16,028 nucleotides of DNA from Lachnoclostridium sp. UBA7122 (lineage in GTDB: Bacteria > Bacillota > Clostridia > Lachnospirales > Lachnospiraceae): contig DKXQ01000263.1 of assembly GCA_002493085.1 (NCBI GenBank), forward strand, positions 860-16,887, written 5' to 3'. A program made the position numbers and the translations under genes. The notes beneath the pieces are model-generated. The model saw only the letters and a program-made list of their open reading frames with translations. It was not told where the DNA came from and ran no database searches. Within the stretch, counting starts at the first letter, position 1; the number at the start of each line of letters is the position of its first letter. Of this stretch, positions 7,869 to 14,444 are shown in pieces.

Positions 7869-8291
7869 ATGCCTGGCTTTGAAGAAAAAGCACTTTGCAG
7901 GAAAGTTGCAGGGGTGCTGGAACTTTCAGTTCAAAGAGGATATGAACCAGTGACATTTATGCGTCTGTGGCTTAATTCAAAAACGGCTGATAACTTGTTC
8001 CATTGGAATTTTAATGATGTGGCACAGAGTAAACAGTACCTGCTGCATTCCCTGGAGTTGGAATATGGTATTAATCCACAGGATTACGGACAGCCGCAGA
8101 ATGAGAAAATGTCACAGGTTATGTACTGGGGTGGTTATATTTTTATGTATATTTCATTAGATGAAAATAGAAAACCATGCGAAATACAAAAGAAGTATAA
8201 TATAAACAAAGTTTTAAAATGTTATGATACACTCCATAGTCTTTCAGCGGCAGTAGCAGCAGATGAGATAAGGAAAGAATTTATATGCTAA
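7869..8291 (+). CDS. DUF3990-linked partner protein, candidate antitoxin
   Basis: This 140-residue protein has no enzyme motif I can name. The C-terminal half contains MYWGGYIFMYISLDENRKPCEIQ and later VLKCYDTLHSLSAAVAADEI. This follows the MYW-GYIYRYW ... Y-LHTLD pattern that I associate with small proteins encoded beside DUF3990 genes in Lachnospiraceae. An earlier segment, MRLWLNSKTADNLFHWNF, fits a helical region. The ATG at 7869 is preceded by GGGAGGTG (7855-7862); a GTG at 7860 in the same frame is less likely. The ribosome binding site overlaps the stop codon of the DUF3990 gene, so the pair is translationally coupled. An immunity or antitoxin role is inferred only from this arrangement. 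Confidence 0.6.
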   Translation: MPGFEEKALCRKVAGVLELSVQRGYEPVTFMRLWLNSKTADNLFHWNFNDVAQSKQYLLHSLELEYGINPQDYGQPQNEKMSQVMYWGGYIFMYISLDENRKPCEIQKKYNINKVLKCYDTLHSLSAAVAADEIRKEFIC

Positions 8292-8400
8292 GTGGCTGTT
8301 GGTAAATAATCTATTTTTGTACAAAATTTGAACTATTAAAGGTATTATAGGGGATTAATATAATTAAATCGAAATTTTTTTAATTTTTTTTGGAACTAAA

Positions 8401-8553
8401 TTGACACAAGCAGATTTAACTGAACGGCTTCCGGCTATTAACCATCCTCTTGCTGAACAGGTCAGACAGGTTCTTGATGTAAATAAAGCCGAACGGCATA
8501 TACGTGGCGGCATGGCAACGAGAGATAAGTATTTGTGCCGGCACCAGCAATGA
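8401..8553 (+). pseudogene. Upstream fragment fused to the kptA start region
   Basis: This frame, open from 8368 and starting at a possible TTG at 8401, reads LTQADLTERLPAINHPLAEQ, continues through VLDVNKAERHIRGGMATRDKYLCRHQQ and ends at TGA 8551-8553. The first part looks like real protein sequence and is GC-richer than the surrounding DNA, but I do not recognise the family. The last residues, KYLCRHQ, resemble the KptA helix that carries the catalytic Arg-His dyad. The segment may be debris of another gene joined to a damaged kptA. Confidence 0.4.
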
Positions 8554-9049
8554 ATTAAAAATTTTTATTACACTGGATGAACATGGGTGGGCTGATGTAA
8601 ATGAATTACTGGATGGAATTAATAATACAGGCAGAAGCATTAATATGGATATTCTGGAAAAGATTGTGGCAACTGACAGCAAACAAAGGTATAGTTTTAA
8701 CCAGCATAAAACACTTATAAGGGCAAACCAGGGGCACAGTATTCCCATAGATGTAGAACTGAAGGAACAGAAACCACCTGAATTCTTATATCATGGAACT
8801 GCTAAAAAATTTCTGGACAATATAAAAAACGAAGGGCTTAAACCTATGGGCCGGCTATATGTACATCTGTCAAAAGATATTGAAACTGCTTTAAAAGTTG
8901 GAAAAAGGCATGGAAGCCCTGTAGTTTTAAAAATATGTAGTGGTGATATGTACATAGATGGCTATAAGTTTTTTTTATCTGCAAATGGTGTATGGCTGGT
9001 TAAAGAAGTTAATGCAAAATATTTCCATGTAATGAAGCCAGACTTATAA
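8504..9049 (+). pseudogene. kptA: RNA 2'-phosphotransferase (KptA/Tpt1), probably frameshifted
   Basis: KptA uses NAD+ to remove a 2'-phosphate from RNA through an ADP-ribosylated intermediate; bacterial roles are uncertain. The family match is unmistakable: TLDEHGWADVNELL (23-36), QRYSF (61-65), IRANQGHS (72-79), LYHGT (95-99), RLYVHLSKD (117-125), KVGKRHG (131-137) and DGYKFFLSANGVWL (152-165). The known catalytic tetrad is Arg-His-Arg-Arg. Here Arg62 and Arg117 are present, but the in-frame N-terminus from GTG 8504 (VAAWQREISICAGTS) lacks the LRHKP helix. CGG CAC CAG at 8539-8547 encodes Arg-His-Gln in the other frame, and a one-base shift near 8548-8551 would join it to NELKIFITLDEHGW. 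No good ribosome binding site precedes 8504 or the ATG at 8512. The residual protein is probably inactive. Family identity is nearly certain; broken status is likely. Confidence 0.75.
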
Positions 9050-9068
9050 AAAACATAAAAGATAGAAG

Positions 9069-9746
9069 ATGATTGAATTGGAACAAATTTTAATTGTAGA
9101 AGACGATAAAAATCTTAACAACGGAATAAAGATTGCACTTGGGAAAGAGTATTACTGCCATCAGGCATTTTCTATAATAGAAGCAGAAAAAATACTAAAT
9201 GAGTATAAGATTTCACTGGCTATATTAGATGTAAATCTTCCTGATGGCAATGGGATAAGCTTTGTTGCAGAAATCCGGAAGCGGAGCAAAGTGCCAGTAA
9301 TTATACTTACAGCAGATAAATCTGAGACAGATATTGTGATGGGTTTAGAATCAGGTGCAAATGATTATATAACGAAACCTTTTAGTCTTATGGAGCTGCG
9401 TGCAAGGGTCAGGGTCCAGCTTAGGGACAAGACCAGCCAGGAAGAAGTGTTCCAGATTGACGGTTACTATTTTGATTTTGTCCGGATGGAATTTATAAAT
9501 AATGGAAATCCGGTTGAACTTAGCAGGACTGAACAGAAGCTGCTGCGCTGTCTGCTTGAAAACAGGGGGAAAAGTGTCAGCCGCAGCCAGCTTATTGACT
9601 ATATATGGCAAGGTGATACAGAATTTGTTGAAGAACATGCGCTTACTGTTGTAGTAAACCGTCTTAGAAATAAATTAAGAAATACGCAAAAGCATCCAGA
9701 ATATATTAAGACTGTATATGGGATAGGATATACATGGCAGATATGA
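9069..9746 (+). CDS. OmpR/PhoB-type response regulator
   Basis: This 225-residue cytoplasmic transcription regulator has a receiver domain (5-118) with the acidic pair Asp12/Asp13, phospho-acceptor Asp54 in AILDVNLPDG, Thr81 and Lys103 in YITKPFS. The C-terminal winged-helix DNA-binding domain (about 128-224) has LSRTEQKLLRCLLENRGKSVSR, LTVVVNRLRNKLR and the closing YIKTVYGIGYTW. All phosphorylation residues are intact. The ATG lies 20 bases after the kptA stop and has only a weak ribosome binding site. The kinase gene follows 16 bases after its stop. It probably controls the downstream ABC transporter, as in BceRS-, VraDE- and VanRS-like peptide or glycopeptide stress systems; that target is inferred from context. 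Confidence 0.93.
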   Translation: MIELEQILIVEDDKNLNNGIKIALGKEYYCHQAFSIIEAEKILNEYKISLAILDVNLPDGNGISFVAEIRKRSKVPVIILTADKSETDIVMGLESGANDYITKPFSLMELRARVRVQLRDKTSQEEVFQIDGYYFDFVRMEFINNGNPVELSRTEQKLLRCLLENRGKSVSRSQLIDYIWQGDTEFVEEHALTVVVNRLRNKLRNTQKHPEYIKTVYGIGYTWQI

Positions 9747-9762
9747 TGTATTGGAGGAATAC

Positions 9763-10668
9763 ATGGCATTATTTTATATATGTACTATTTTTTTTATTAT
9801 AGCCTTCTTTGTAAAAAGAGAGCAGAATCTTATGGGTAATATCCAGAAAATGCTAGATAATGCCATTACAGGAAAGTTTAATGATATATCATTAAATGAA
9901 TCAAAAATGTCTATAATTGAAAACAGTATGTGGAGGTATTTATGTGACTGCCAGATGTCGTACCAGAAGCTTTTAAGTGAAAAAGAACAGATACAGGCAC
10001 AGATATCAGATATATCACATCAGACAGGCACGCATATTGCCAATATAATTTTGTATTCACAATTATTAGAAGAGCAGCAGGAATTATATGTAAACAACAG
10101 TGAAACAGCAGAGTGTCTGTCAATTATACGCAAGGAAGCAGAAGAGCTTGATTTTTTAACTGGTTTTTTAGAAAAGCTTTCGCGCATGGAAACAGGAATT
10201 ATTAATGTAACCTTAAAAAAACAAAAAATTATGCCTGTCTTGAGTTCAATTACAAACCAGTTCCAGAAGCAGGCATTAAAACAGCAGATACAGTTTAGTA
10301 TAGAAATGTCAGATGAAAGTGCAGTATTTGATTTAAAGTGGACTAAAGAAGCGGTTGCCAATGTAGTAGACAATGCATTAAAGTATACCAGAGCTGGAGG
10401 AAGTGTTTCCATTAGTGTAAAGGCATATTCTTTTTTTGTGTGCATAAGGGTATCAGATACGGGAACTGGTATTCCAGAAAGAGAACAGGCAAATATATTT
10501 ACAAGGTTTTACCGTTCAGAGGCTGCCAGTGAAAAAGCAGGGCTTGGCATAGGCCTTTATATTGCAAGGGAAGTGATTAAAGCACAGGGTGGTTATATTA
10601 AAGTAGATTCAGTAGAGAATAAAGGAAGCTGCTTTTCTATGTACCTGCTAAAAGACAAAGTTTCGTAA
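9763..10668 (+). CDS. Sensor histidine kinase, one TM, no extracellular domain
   Basis: This is a 301-residue kinase partner of the preceding regulator. One membrane segment (2-18, ALFYICTIFFIIAFFV) is followed directly by a cytoplasmic linker, with no sensor loop visible. The dimerisation domain has phospho-acceptor His86 in ISDISHQTGTHIANIILYSQ. The ATPase domain shows the N-box NVVDNALKYT, G1 DTGTGIP, F-box FTRFYRS and G2 GLGIGLYIA. Starting at the ATG 9763 is supported by GGAGG (9753-9757); an upstream in-frame TTG at 9751 overlaps that site and is unlikely. The residue five after His86 is His91 where the family usually has proline. The lack of a sensor domain suggests that the permease senses the ligand, as in BceS-type kinases, although those have two TM segments. 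Confidence 0.9.
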   Translation: MALFYICTIFFIIAFFVKREQNLMGNIQKMLDNAITGKFNDISLNESKMSIIENSMWRYLCDCQMSYQKLLSEKEQIQAQISDISHQTGTHIANIILYSQLLEEQQELYVNNSETAECLSIIRKEAEELDFLTGFLEKLSRMETGIINVTLKKQKIMPVLSSITNQFQKQALKQQIQFSIEMSDESAVFDLKWTKEAVANVVDNALKYTRAGGSVSISVKAYSFFVCIRVSDTGTGIPEREQANIFTRFYRSEAASEKAGLGIGLYIAREVIKAQGGYIKVDSVENKGSCFSMYLLKDKVS

Positions 10669-10711
10669 ATATCTCAAAACTGTGATATTATAGAAACTGT
10701 TTTGAGATATT
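10668..10711. promoter_or_regulatory. Perfect 13-bp inverted repeat behind the kinase gene
   Basis: AATATCTCAAAAC (10668-10680) is exactly complementary to GTTTTGAGATATT (10699-10711) across 18 bases. The left arm overlaps the last base of the kinase stop codon. With no T-run directly after it, this may be an operator for the neighbouring regulator or a transcript-stabilising stem rather than a terminator. Confidence 0.55.
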
Positions 10712-10721
10712 ATTATGTTAT

Positions 10722-10787
10722 AGTCTGTATAAAGTTATAGCTTAGCCATATCTGGCTGTATTTATAACTTTGTTACAGGCTTTTTTT
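10722..10787 (+). terminator. Intrinsic terminator or attenuator before the ABC transporter
   Basis: CTGTATAAAGTTATA (10725-10739) pairs with TATAACTTTGTTACAG (10763-10778) with a small internal mismatch. The stem can be extended by flanking bases, and an inner hairpin AGCCA/TGGCT forms in the loop. Seven T residues follow (10781-10787). Only six bases separate the T-run from the Shine-Dalgarno AGAGGAGGG of the ATPase gene, so readthrough would be needed unless transcription starts in between. This fits either the end of the two-component transcript or an attenuator. Confidence 0.65.
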
Positions 10788-10808
10788 ATATAAAGAGGAG
10801 GGATAACA

Positions 10809-11474
10809 GTGTTAATTTTAGAAACAAAGGATTTAAAGAAAGTTTATGGCAAGGGTGGGACTGAAGTATACGCCCTGAATGGTATTAATCTTAAAGTAGA
10901 ACGTGGAGAGTTTCTGGCAGTGGTGGGTTCTTCAGGAAGTGGCAAGACAACTTTTCTGAATATGATTGGAGGTCTTGATGTACCTACAAGTGGTGAGATT
11001 ATTTTAGATAATAAAAGACTTTCAGCACTGTCTGATAATGAACTTACTGTATTCAGAAGAAGAAAAACTGGGTTTATATTCCAGCAGTACAATCTTATTC
11101 CAATGTTAAATGTATGGGAAAATATAGTATTGCCACTTAAACTGGATGGACGGCAGCCTGATGAAGATTATATTTCAGAAATAGTACAAATACTTGGGAT
11201 AGAAAAAAAGCTTAAAGAATTGCCGGGCAAACTGTCTGGCGGGGAACAACAGAGGGCAGCAGCATGCCGGGCACTTGCAACAAAGCCATCAGTAATACTT
11301 GCAGATGAGCCTACAGGCAGCCTTGATTCTGTTACAAGCCAGAATGTTATAGAACTTCTTAAAATTACAAGTGCAAAATACAGACAGACCATAATTATGA
11401 TTACGCATAATGAGGAAATTGCACAGCTTGCAGACAGGATTATAAGGATTGAAGATGGAAAAATTGTTGGTTAG
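10809..11474 (+). CDS. ABC transporter ATPase, LolD/MacB/BceA type
   Basis: This 221-residue ATPase energises the permease encoded next. Walker A is GSSGSGKTT (40-48), the Q-loop is FIFQQYN (90-95), the signature is LSGGEQQR (142-149), Walker B is VILADEPTG (162-170) and the H-loop is His200. The FRRRKTGFIFQQYNLIP stretch is characteristic of the LolD/MacB/BceA branch of mechanotransmission-type and peptide-resistance transporters. It starts with GTG after a strong Shine-Dalgarno AGAGGAGGG (10794-10802), six bases away. The permease gene begins 18 bases after its stop. All motifs are intact. Confidence 0.95.
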   Translation: MLILETKDLKKVYGKGGTEVYALNGINLKVERGEFLAVVGSSGSGKTTFLNMIGGLDVPTSGEIILDNKRLSALSDNELTVFRRRKTGFIFQQYNLIPMLNVWENIVLPLKLDGRQPDEDYISEIVQILGIEKKLKELPGKLSGGEQQRAAACRALATKPSVILADEPTGSLDSVTSQNVIELLKITSAKYRQTIIMITHNEEIAQLADRIIRIEDGKIVG

Positions 11475-11492
11475 AAACGGAGCAGATAATAT

Positions 11493-14066
11493 ATGAATAA
11501 TAAAAAATTAAAACTTCATTTATATTTTATAAAAAGTTATAAGAAAAATACACTGGCAGTATTTTTTAGTTTTGTGCTGGCATTTATGCTTTTATCTGTA
11601 ATGATGGTTTTACTTCATACAAATCACAAAGTTGCCAGTATACAGGATAAAATGTACTATACACCATCAGACTGCTATATTGAAAGCCTTTCAGAAAAAC
11701 AGTTGTCATATTTAAGAAAAGATAAGGATATTGTTAATATTTCTTTAACAGCAGATTATGGGCAGGAAGATTCTGATTACAGATACAATAACCAGAGGCT
11801 GCTTATGGACAAGGGGGATTCTTCATATATAACTATGATGGCAAAGGTTATTGAAGGCAGGCTGCCAGAGCACTATGGAGAAGTTGTAGCAGAAAAATGG
11901 GTCTTTCTTAATCTGGGACTTGAACCAGAGATTGGAAAGACATTTACTATCAGGAATAATTATACTGATAAGACAATAAAAGTGAAACTTGTAGGAATAT
12001 TATCTGATATGCTGTCTTCAAAAAGAGCTGGACTGGTCAGGCTGTATACAGCTTTTGAAAGCCATTATAATGGTAAGTATATTGCTTATCTAAAGTTTAA
12101 AGATGAAGATGGCTATTATCCCAAAATAAAAAGCATTATGAAAGAACTTGGCATTAATAAAAAACGGATTAGCCAATGTCCTGGAATGGAAGATTTTAGC
12201 GGGCTTTATAAGACAGATGCCAGGGTAACAGGAGTAATTATATTTTTATGCATGGTAATATTCTATGGCGTTTACAGGACTGCACTTATTGCCAGAAAAC
12301 AGCAGTATGGTATTTTAAGGGCTGTCGGAATGAAGAAAAAAGAACTGCTTAAGATGATGCTTGCCGGGCTTTATCATATTTATATTATAAGTATTCCGTT
12401 TGGGATTATGGCAGGGCTGTTAATTTCTTTCTTTGTTATAAAAATATCTGGCGATATGGAACTTGAAATTTACTTTTATAACGAAAGGATAAAATTTGTT
12501 CCTGTAATTCCAGTTATACAGATTTTGGCAGGTACAGCAGTTTTAACTGTATTAGTGGGACTGACAGGTTACATAGCTGGAAAAAAGATTATAACTGGCT
12601 CTGTTATAGAATTAATTTCAGAAACAGTAACAGGCAAGGCAGGAAAACAGGGCATATTTAGAATAAGAAAATCTGGTGGCAAAACTTCTACACTTTTCCA
12701 GATGGCAGGAAAATATATAATGAAAGATTTAAAAACAAGTTGTTTTGCAGTCCTTACTATATGTCTTGGGATAACTTTATTTACAGGACTTGCTTACAGG
12801 GCAGGAACATTAAAGACTTTCAGGGAAGATACAAAGGATATGAATTACCTGAATGGTGAGTATACTGTAACTATGCTTGGATTTGATTCTGTAAAACAGG
12901 GAGTTCCAAGGCAGGATGTAAAAGAAATCCAAAAAATTAAAGAAGTTGCTGTGGTTAAGACAGCATCAGGGCTTCCAATACGTGTAATTGATGAAAAGGA
13001 CAGAAAGCGCAATAGTGAATATTATGACGATATGAACAGGCGTTTTAAAAAATACAACGGCTATAGCCTGGCAGGGCATGATGGGTCAGACTATGTTTTC
13101 CAGTCAATGATTTATGGATATAATACGGAGGTTCTGAAAAAGTTACAGAAATATGTGGCTTCAGGCAGCTTTAATCCTTTAAGCATAAAAGACAATGAAA
13201 TTGTACTGCTGGTGCTGCGTATGGATGATAAGAATAAGGAAAACAAGTTTCCCGGTTTTTACAAAGAAGGAACACCACTTATGCAATATAAAGCAGGAGA
13301 TACAATTAAGATAAAATACCGTAAAGATTTAGAGACTGGTTCTTTACAGTATCTTAAGTTTAAAGATACAGATGCAGATTATATATATAAAACATATAAA
13401 ATTAAAGCTGTTGTGTCATTTTCTTATATGGAAGATTATAATAAGACAATTTATCCTATGTTAATTACAAGCGACAGCCAGATACAAAAAATAGCACCAG
13501 ACAGCGGCATACAGTGCATGTATATAGATGGCAAAAAAAATATGGATACTAAAAGCCAGAATATGCTAGAACAACAACTTATAAATATATGCAGCCAGAA
13601 TAGTAATGTAATTGCCAGAAGCATGATATACCAGATTGAACAGAATGAAATGTTTTACCGGAAGCAGATGGTCTATATCTATGGCATAGCAATAACTGCA
13701 TTTGTGCTTATGATGATTAATATGGTGAACAATTTAAAATACCGTATGCAGACAAGGACAAGGGAAATATGTATGCTGCGTGCAGCAGGCATGAGTATTG
13801 CAATGGTAAAAGAAATGATGGTTTTTGAAAATACAATACTTGGCTTAACTGCCATCTTAGTGGCATTGATACTATCTTTGCCTGTAACAAAATATCTCTA
13901 TAATATATCAGATATGTACGCTATGGGACATTCATTTAAATGGGATTATACAGCGTTTTTAACAATTTCATCTGCTGCACTGGCTATATGCGTGCTGCTT
14001 TCGCTTAGAATATTAAAATCATGGAAAGTGAGCCAGATTGCAGAAGGAATAGGCAAATTAGAATAG
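11493..14066 (+). CDS. ABC transporter permease with two FtsX domains
   Basis: This 857-residue membrane protein is the partner of the preceding ATPase. Membrane segments lie at about 20-42, 246-263, 293-316, 342-363, 415-435, 728-748, 778-800 and 822-842. Large extracytoplasmic domains sit between the first and second segments (about 200 residues) and between the fifth and sixth (about 290 residues). The two FtsX repeats each carry the cytoplasmic coupling motif: RKQQYGILRAVGMKKKELL (268-286) and RTREICMLRAAGMS (about 752-766). Eight segments with two outside domains fit a fused pair of MacB/FtsX-like units better than BceB, which has ten segments and one large loop. In this operon the likely role is sensing or removing membrane-active peptides; the substrate cannot be read from the sequence. 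A palindromic terminator follows. Confidence 0.9.
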   Translation: MNNKKLKLHLYFIKSYKKNTLAVFFSFVLAFMLLSVMMVLLHTNHKVASIQDKMYYTPSDCYIESLSEKQLSYLRKDKDIVNISLTADYGQEDSDYRYNNQRLLMDKGDSSYITMMAKVIEGRLPEHYGEVVAEKWVFLNLGLEPEIGKTFTIRNNYTDKTIKVKLVGILSDMLSSKRAGLVRLYTAFESHYNGKYIAYLKFKDEDGYYPKIKSIMKELGINKKRISQCPGMEDFSGLYKTDARVTGVIIFLCMVIFYGVYRTALIARKQQYGILRAVGMKKKELLKMMLAGLYHIYIISIPFGIMAGLLISFFVIKISGDMELEIYFYNERIKFVPVIPVIQILAGTAVLTVLVGLTGYIAGKKIITGSVIELISETVTGKAGKQGIFRIRKSGGKTSTLFQMAGKYIMKDLKTSCFAVLTICLGITLFTGLAYRAGTLKTFREDTKDMNYLNGEYTVTMLGFDSVKQGVPRQDVKEIQKIKEVAVVKTASGLPIRVIDEKDRKRNSEYYDDMNRRFKKYNGYSLAGHDGSDYVFQSMIYGYNTEVLKKLQKYVASGSFNPLSIKDNEIVLLVLRMDDKNKENKFPGFYKEGTPLMQYKAGDTIKIKYRKDLETGSLQYLKFKDTDADYIYKTYKIKAVVSFSYMEDYNKTIYPMLITSDSQIQKIAPDSGIQCMYIDGKKNMDTKSQNMLEQQLINICSQNSNVIARSMIYQIEQNEMFYRKQMVYIYGIAITAFVLMMINMVNNLKYRMQTRTREICMLRAAGMSIAMVKEMMVFENTILGLTAILVALILSLPVTKYLYNISDMYAMGHSFKWDYTAFLTISSAALAICVLLSLRILKSWKVSQIAEGIGKLE

Positions 14067-14076
14067 CAGCAATGTC

Positions 14077-14098
14077 CAGGCACTTTTAAAAGTGCCTG
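14077..14098. terminator. Shared bidirectional terminator palindrome
   Basis: Arms CAGGCACTTTT and AAAAGTGCCTG form a perfect 22-base palindrome. It lies 10 bases after the permease stop and 8 bases after the stop of the convergent gene at 14107-14268, so it can terminate both transcripts. T-rich sequence follows on the + strand. Confidence 0.7.
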
Positions 14099-14106
14099 TT
14101 ATTTGT

Positions 14107-14268
14107 TTAACACTCTGTATTATTTTTATGCGCCAGCAAAGATTCAATCATATATCCAAGTGTTGTTAAATCAGCAGAAAGTACTTCAAGTTCTTCATGG
14201 CTGAGACATCCGGAGAGCTGGCATGCTATAGAGGATAGTAAGTAAAGATTACAACAATTATTTGCCAT
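14107..14268 (-). CDS. DUF6774-like small protein, 53 residues
   Basis: Reading the minus strand from the ATG at 14268-14266 gives MANNCCNLYLLSSIACQLSG, then CLSHEELEVLSADLTTLGYM, IESLLAHKNN and TEC. The CCNLYLLSSIACQLSGCLSHEELEVLSADLTTLG stretch, with paired cysteines and the L-S-x-EEL-x-x-LSADL core, matches the DUF6774 family of short Lachnospiraceae proteins as I recall it. The function is unknown. A weak CAGG lies upstream of the start, and AT-rich promoter-like DNA lies at about 14275-14335. It converges with the permease gene and shares its terminator. The four cysteines hint at metal binding or disulphides, which is only a guess. Confidence 0.72.
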   Translation of the reverse strand: MANNCCNLYLLSSIACQLSGCLSHEELEVLSADLTTLGYMIESLLAHKNNTEC

Positions 14269-14365
14269 AGTATACCTGAAAAACTGTTTTATATATAATA
14301 TTCATAAAAAAGCCTGGTGTTACAATTATATTTAGGTATTTCATATATTAATTATACAAAAGTGT

Positions 14366-14395
14366 GAATACCACGCCTTTAAAATGTGCATACTT
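14366..14395 (+). promoter_or_regulatory. Candidate sigma-G (forespore) promoter of spoVAF
   Basis: GAATA (14366-14370) fits the Bacillus sigma-G/F -35 pattern GHATR, and CATACTT (14389-14395) fits the -10 pattern CATWMTA at six of seven positions. The spacer is 18 bases. The predicted transcript starts about 40 bases before spoVAF. The match agrees with forespore-specific expression known for spoVA genes. Confidence 0.5.
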
Positions 14396-14444
14396 AAAAA
14401 AGATGTAAAGTGGCAGCCGGGAGGCATGCAGAAATGAGGTATTT

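Noticed and set aside
8401..8429. TTGACA at 8401 as a promoter -35 box
   Set aside because: No acceptable -10 box lies 16-18 bases downstream.
8551..8553. Programmed +1 frameshift in kptA at CAA TGA A
   Set aside because: It resembles the prfB layout only in having a TGA stop; there is no upstream stimulatory Shine-Dalgarno and slippage on CAA to AAT pairs poorly, so decay is simpler.
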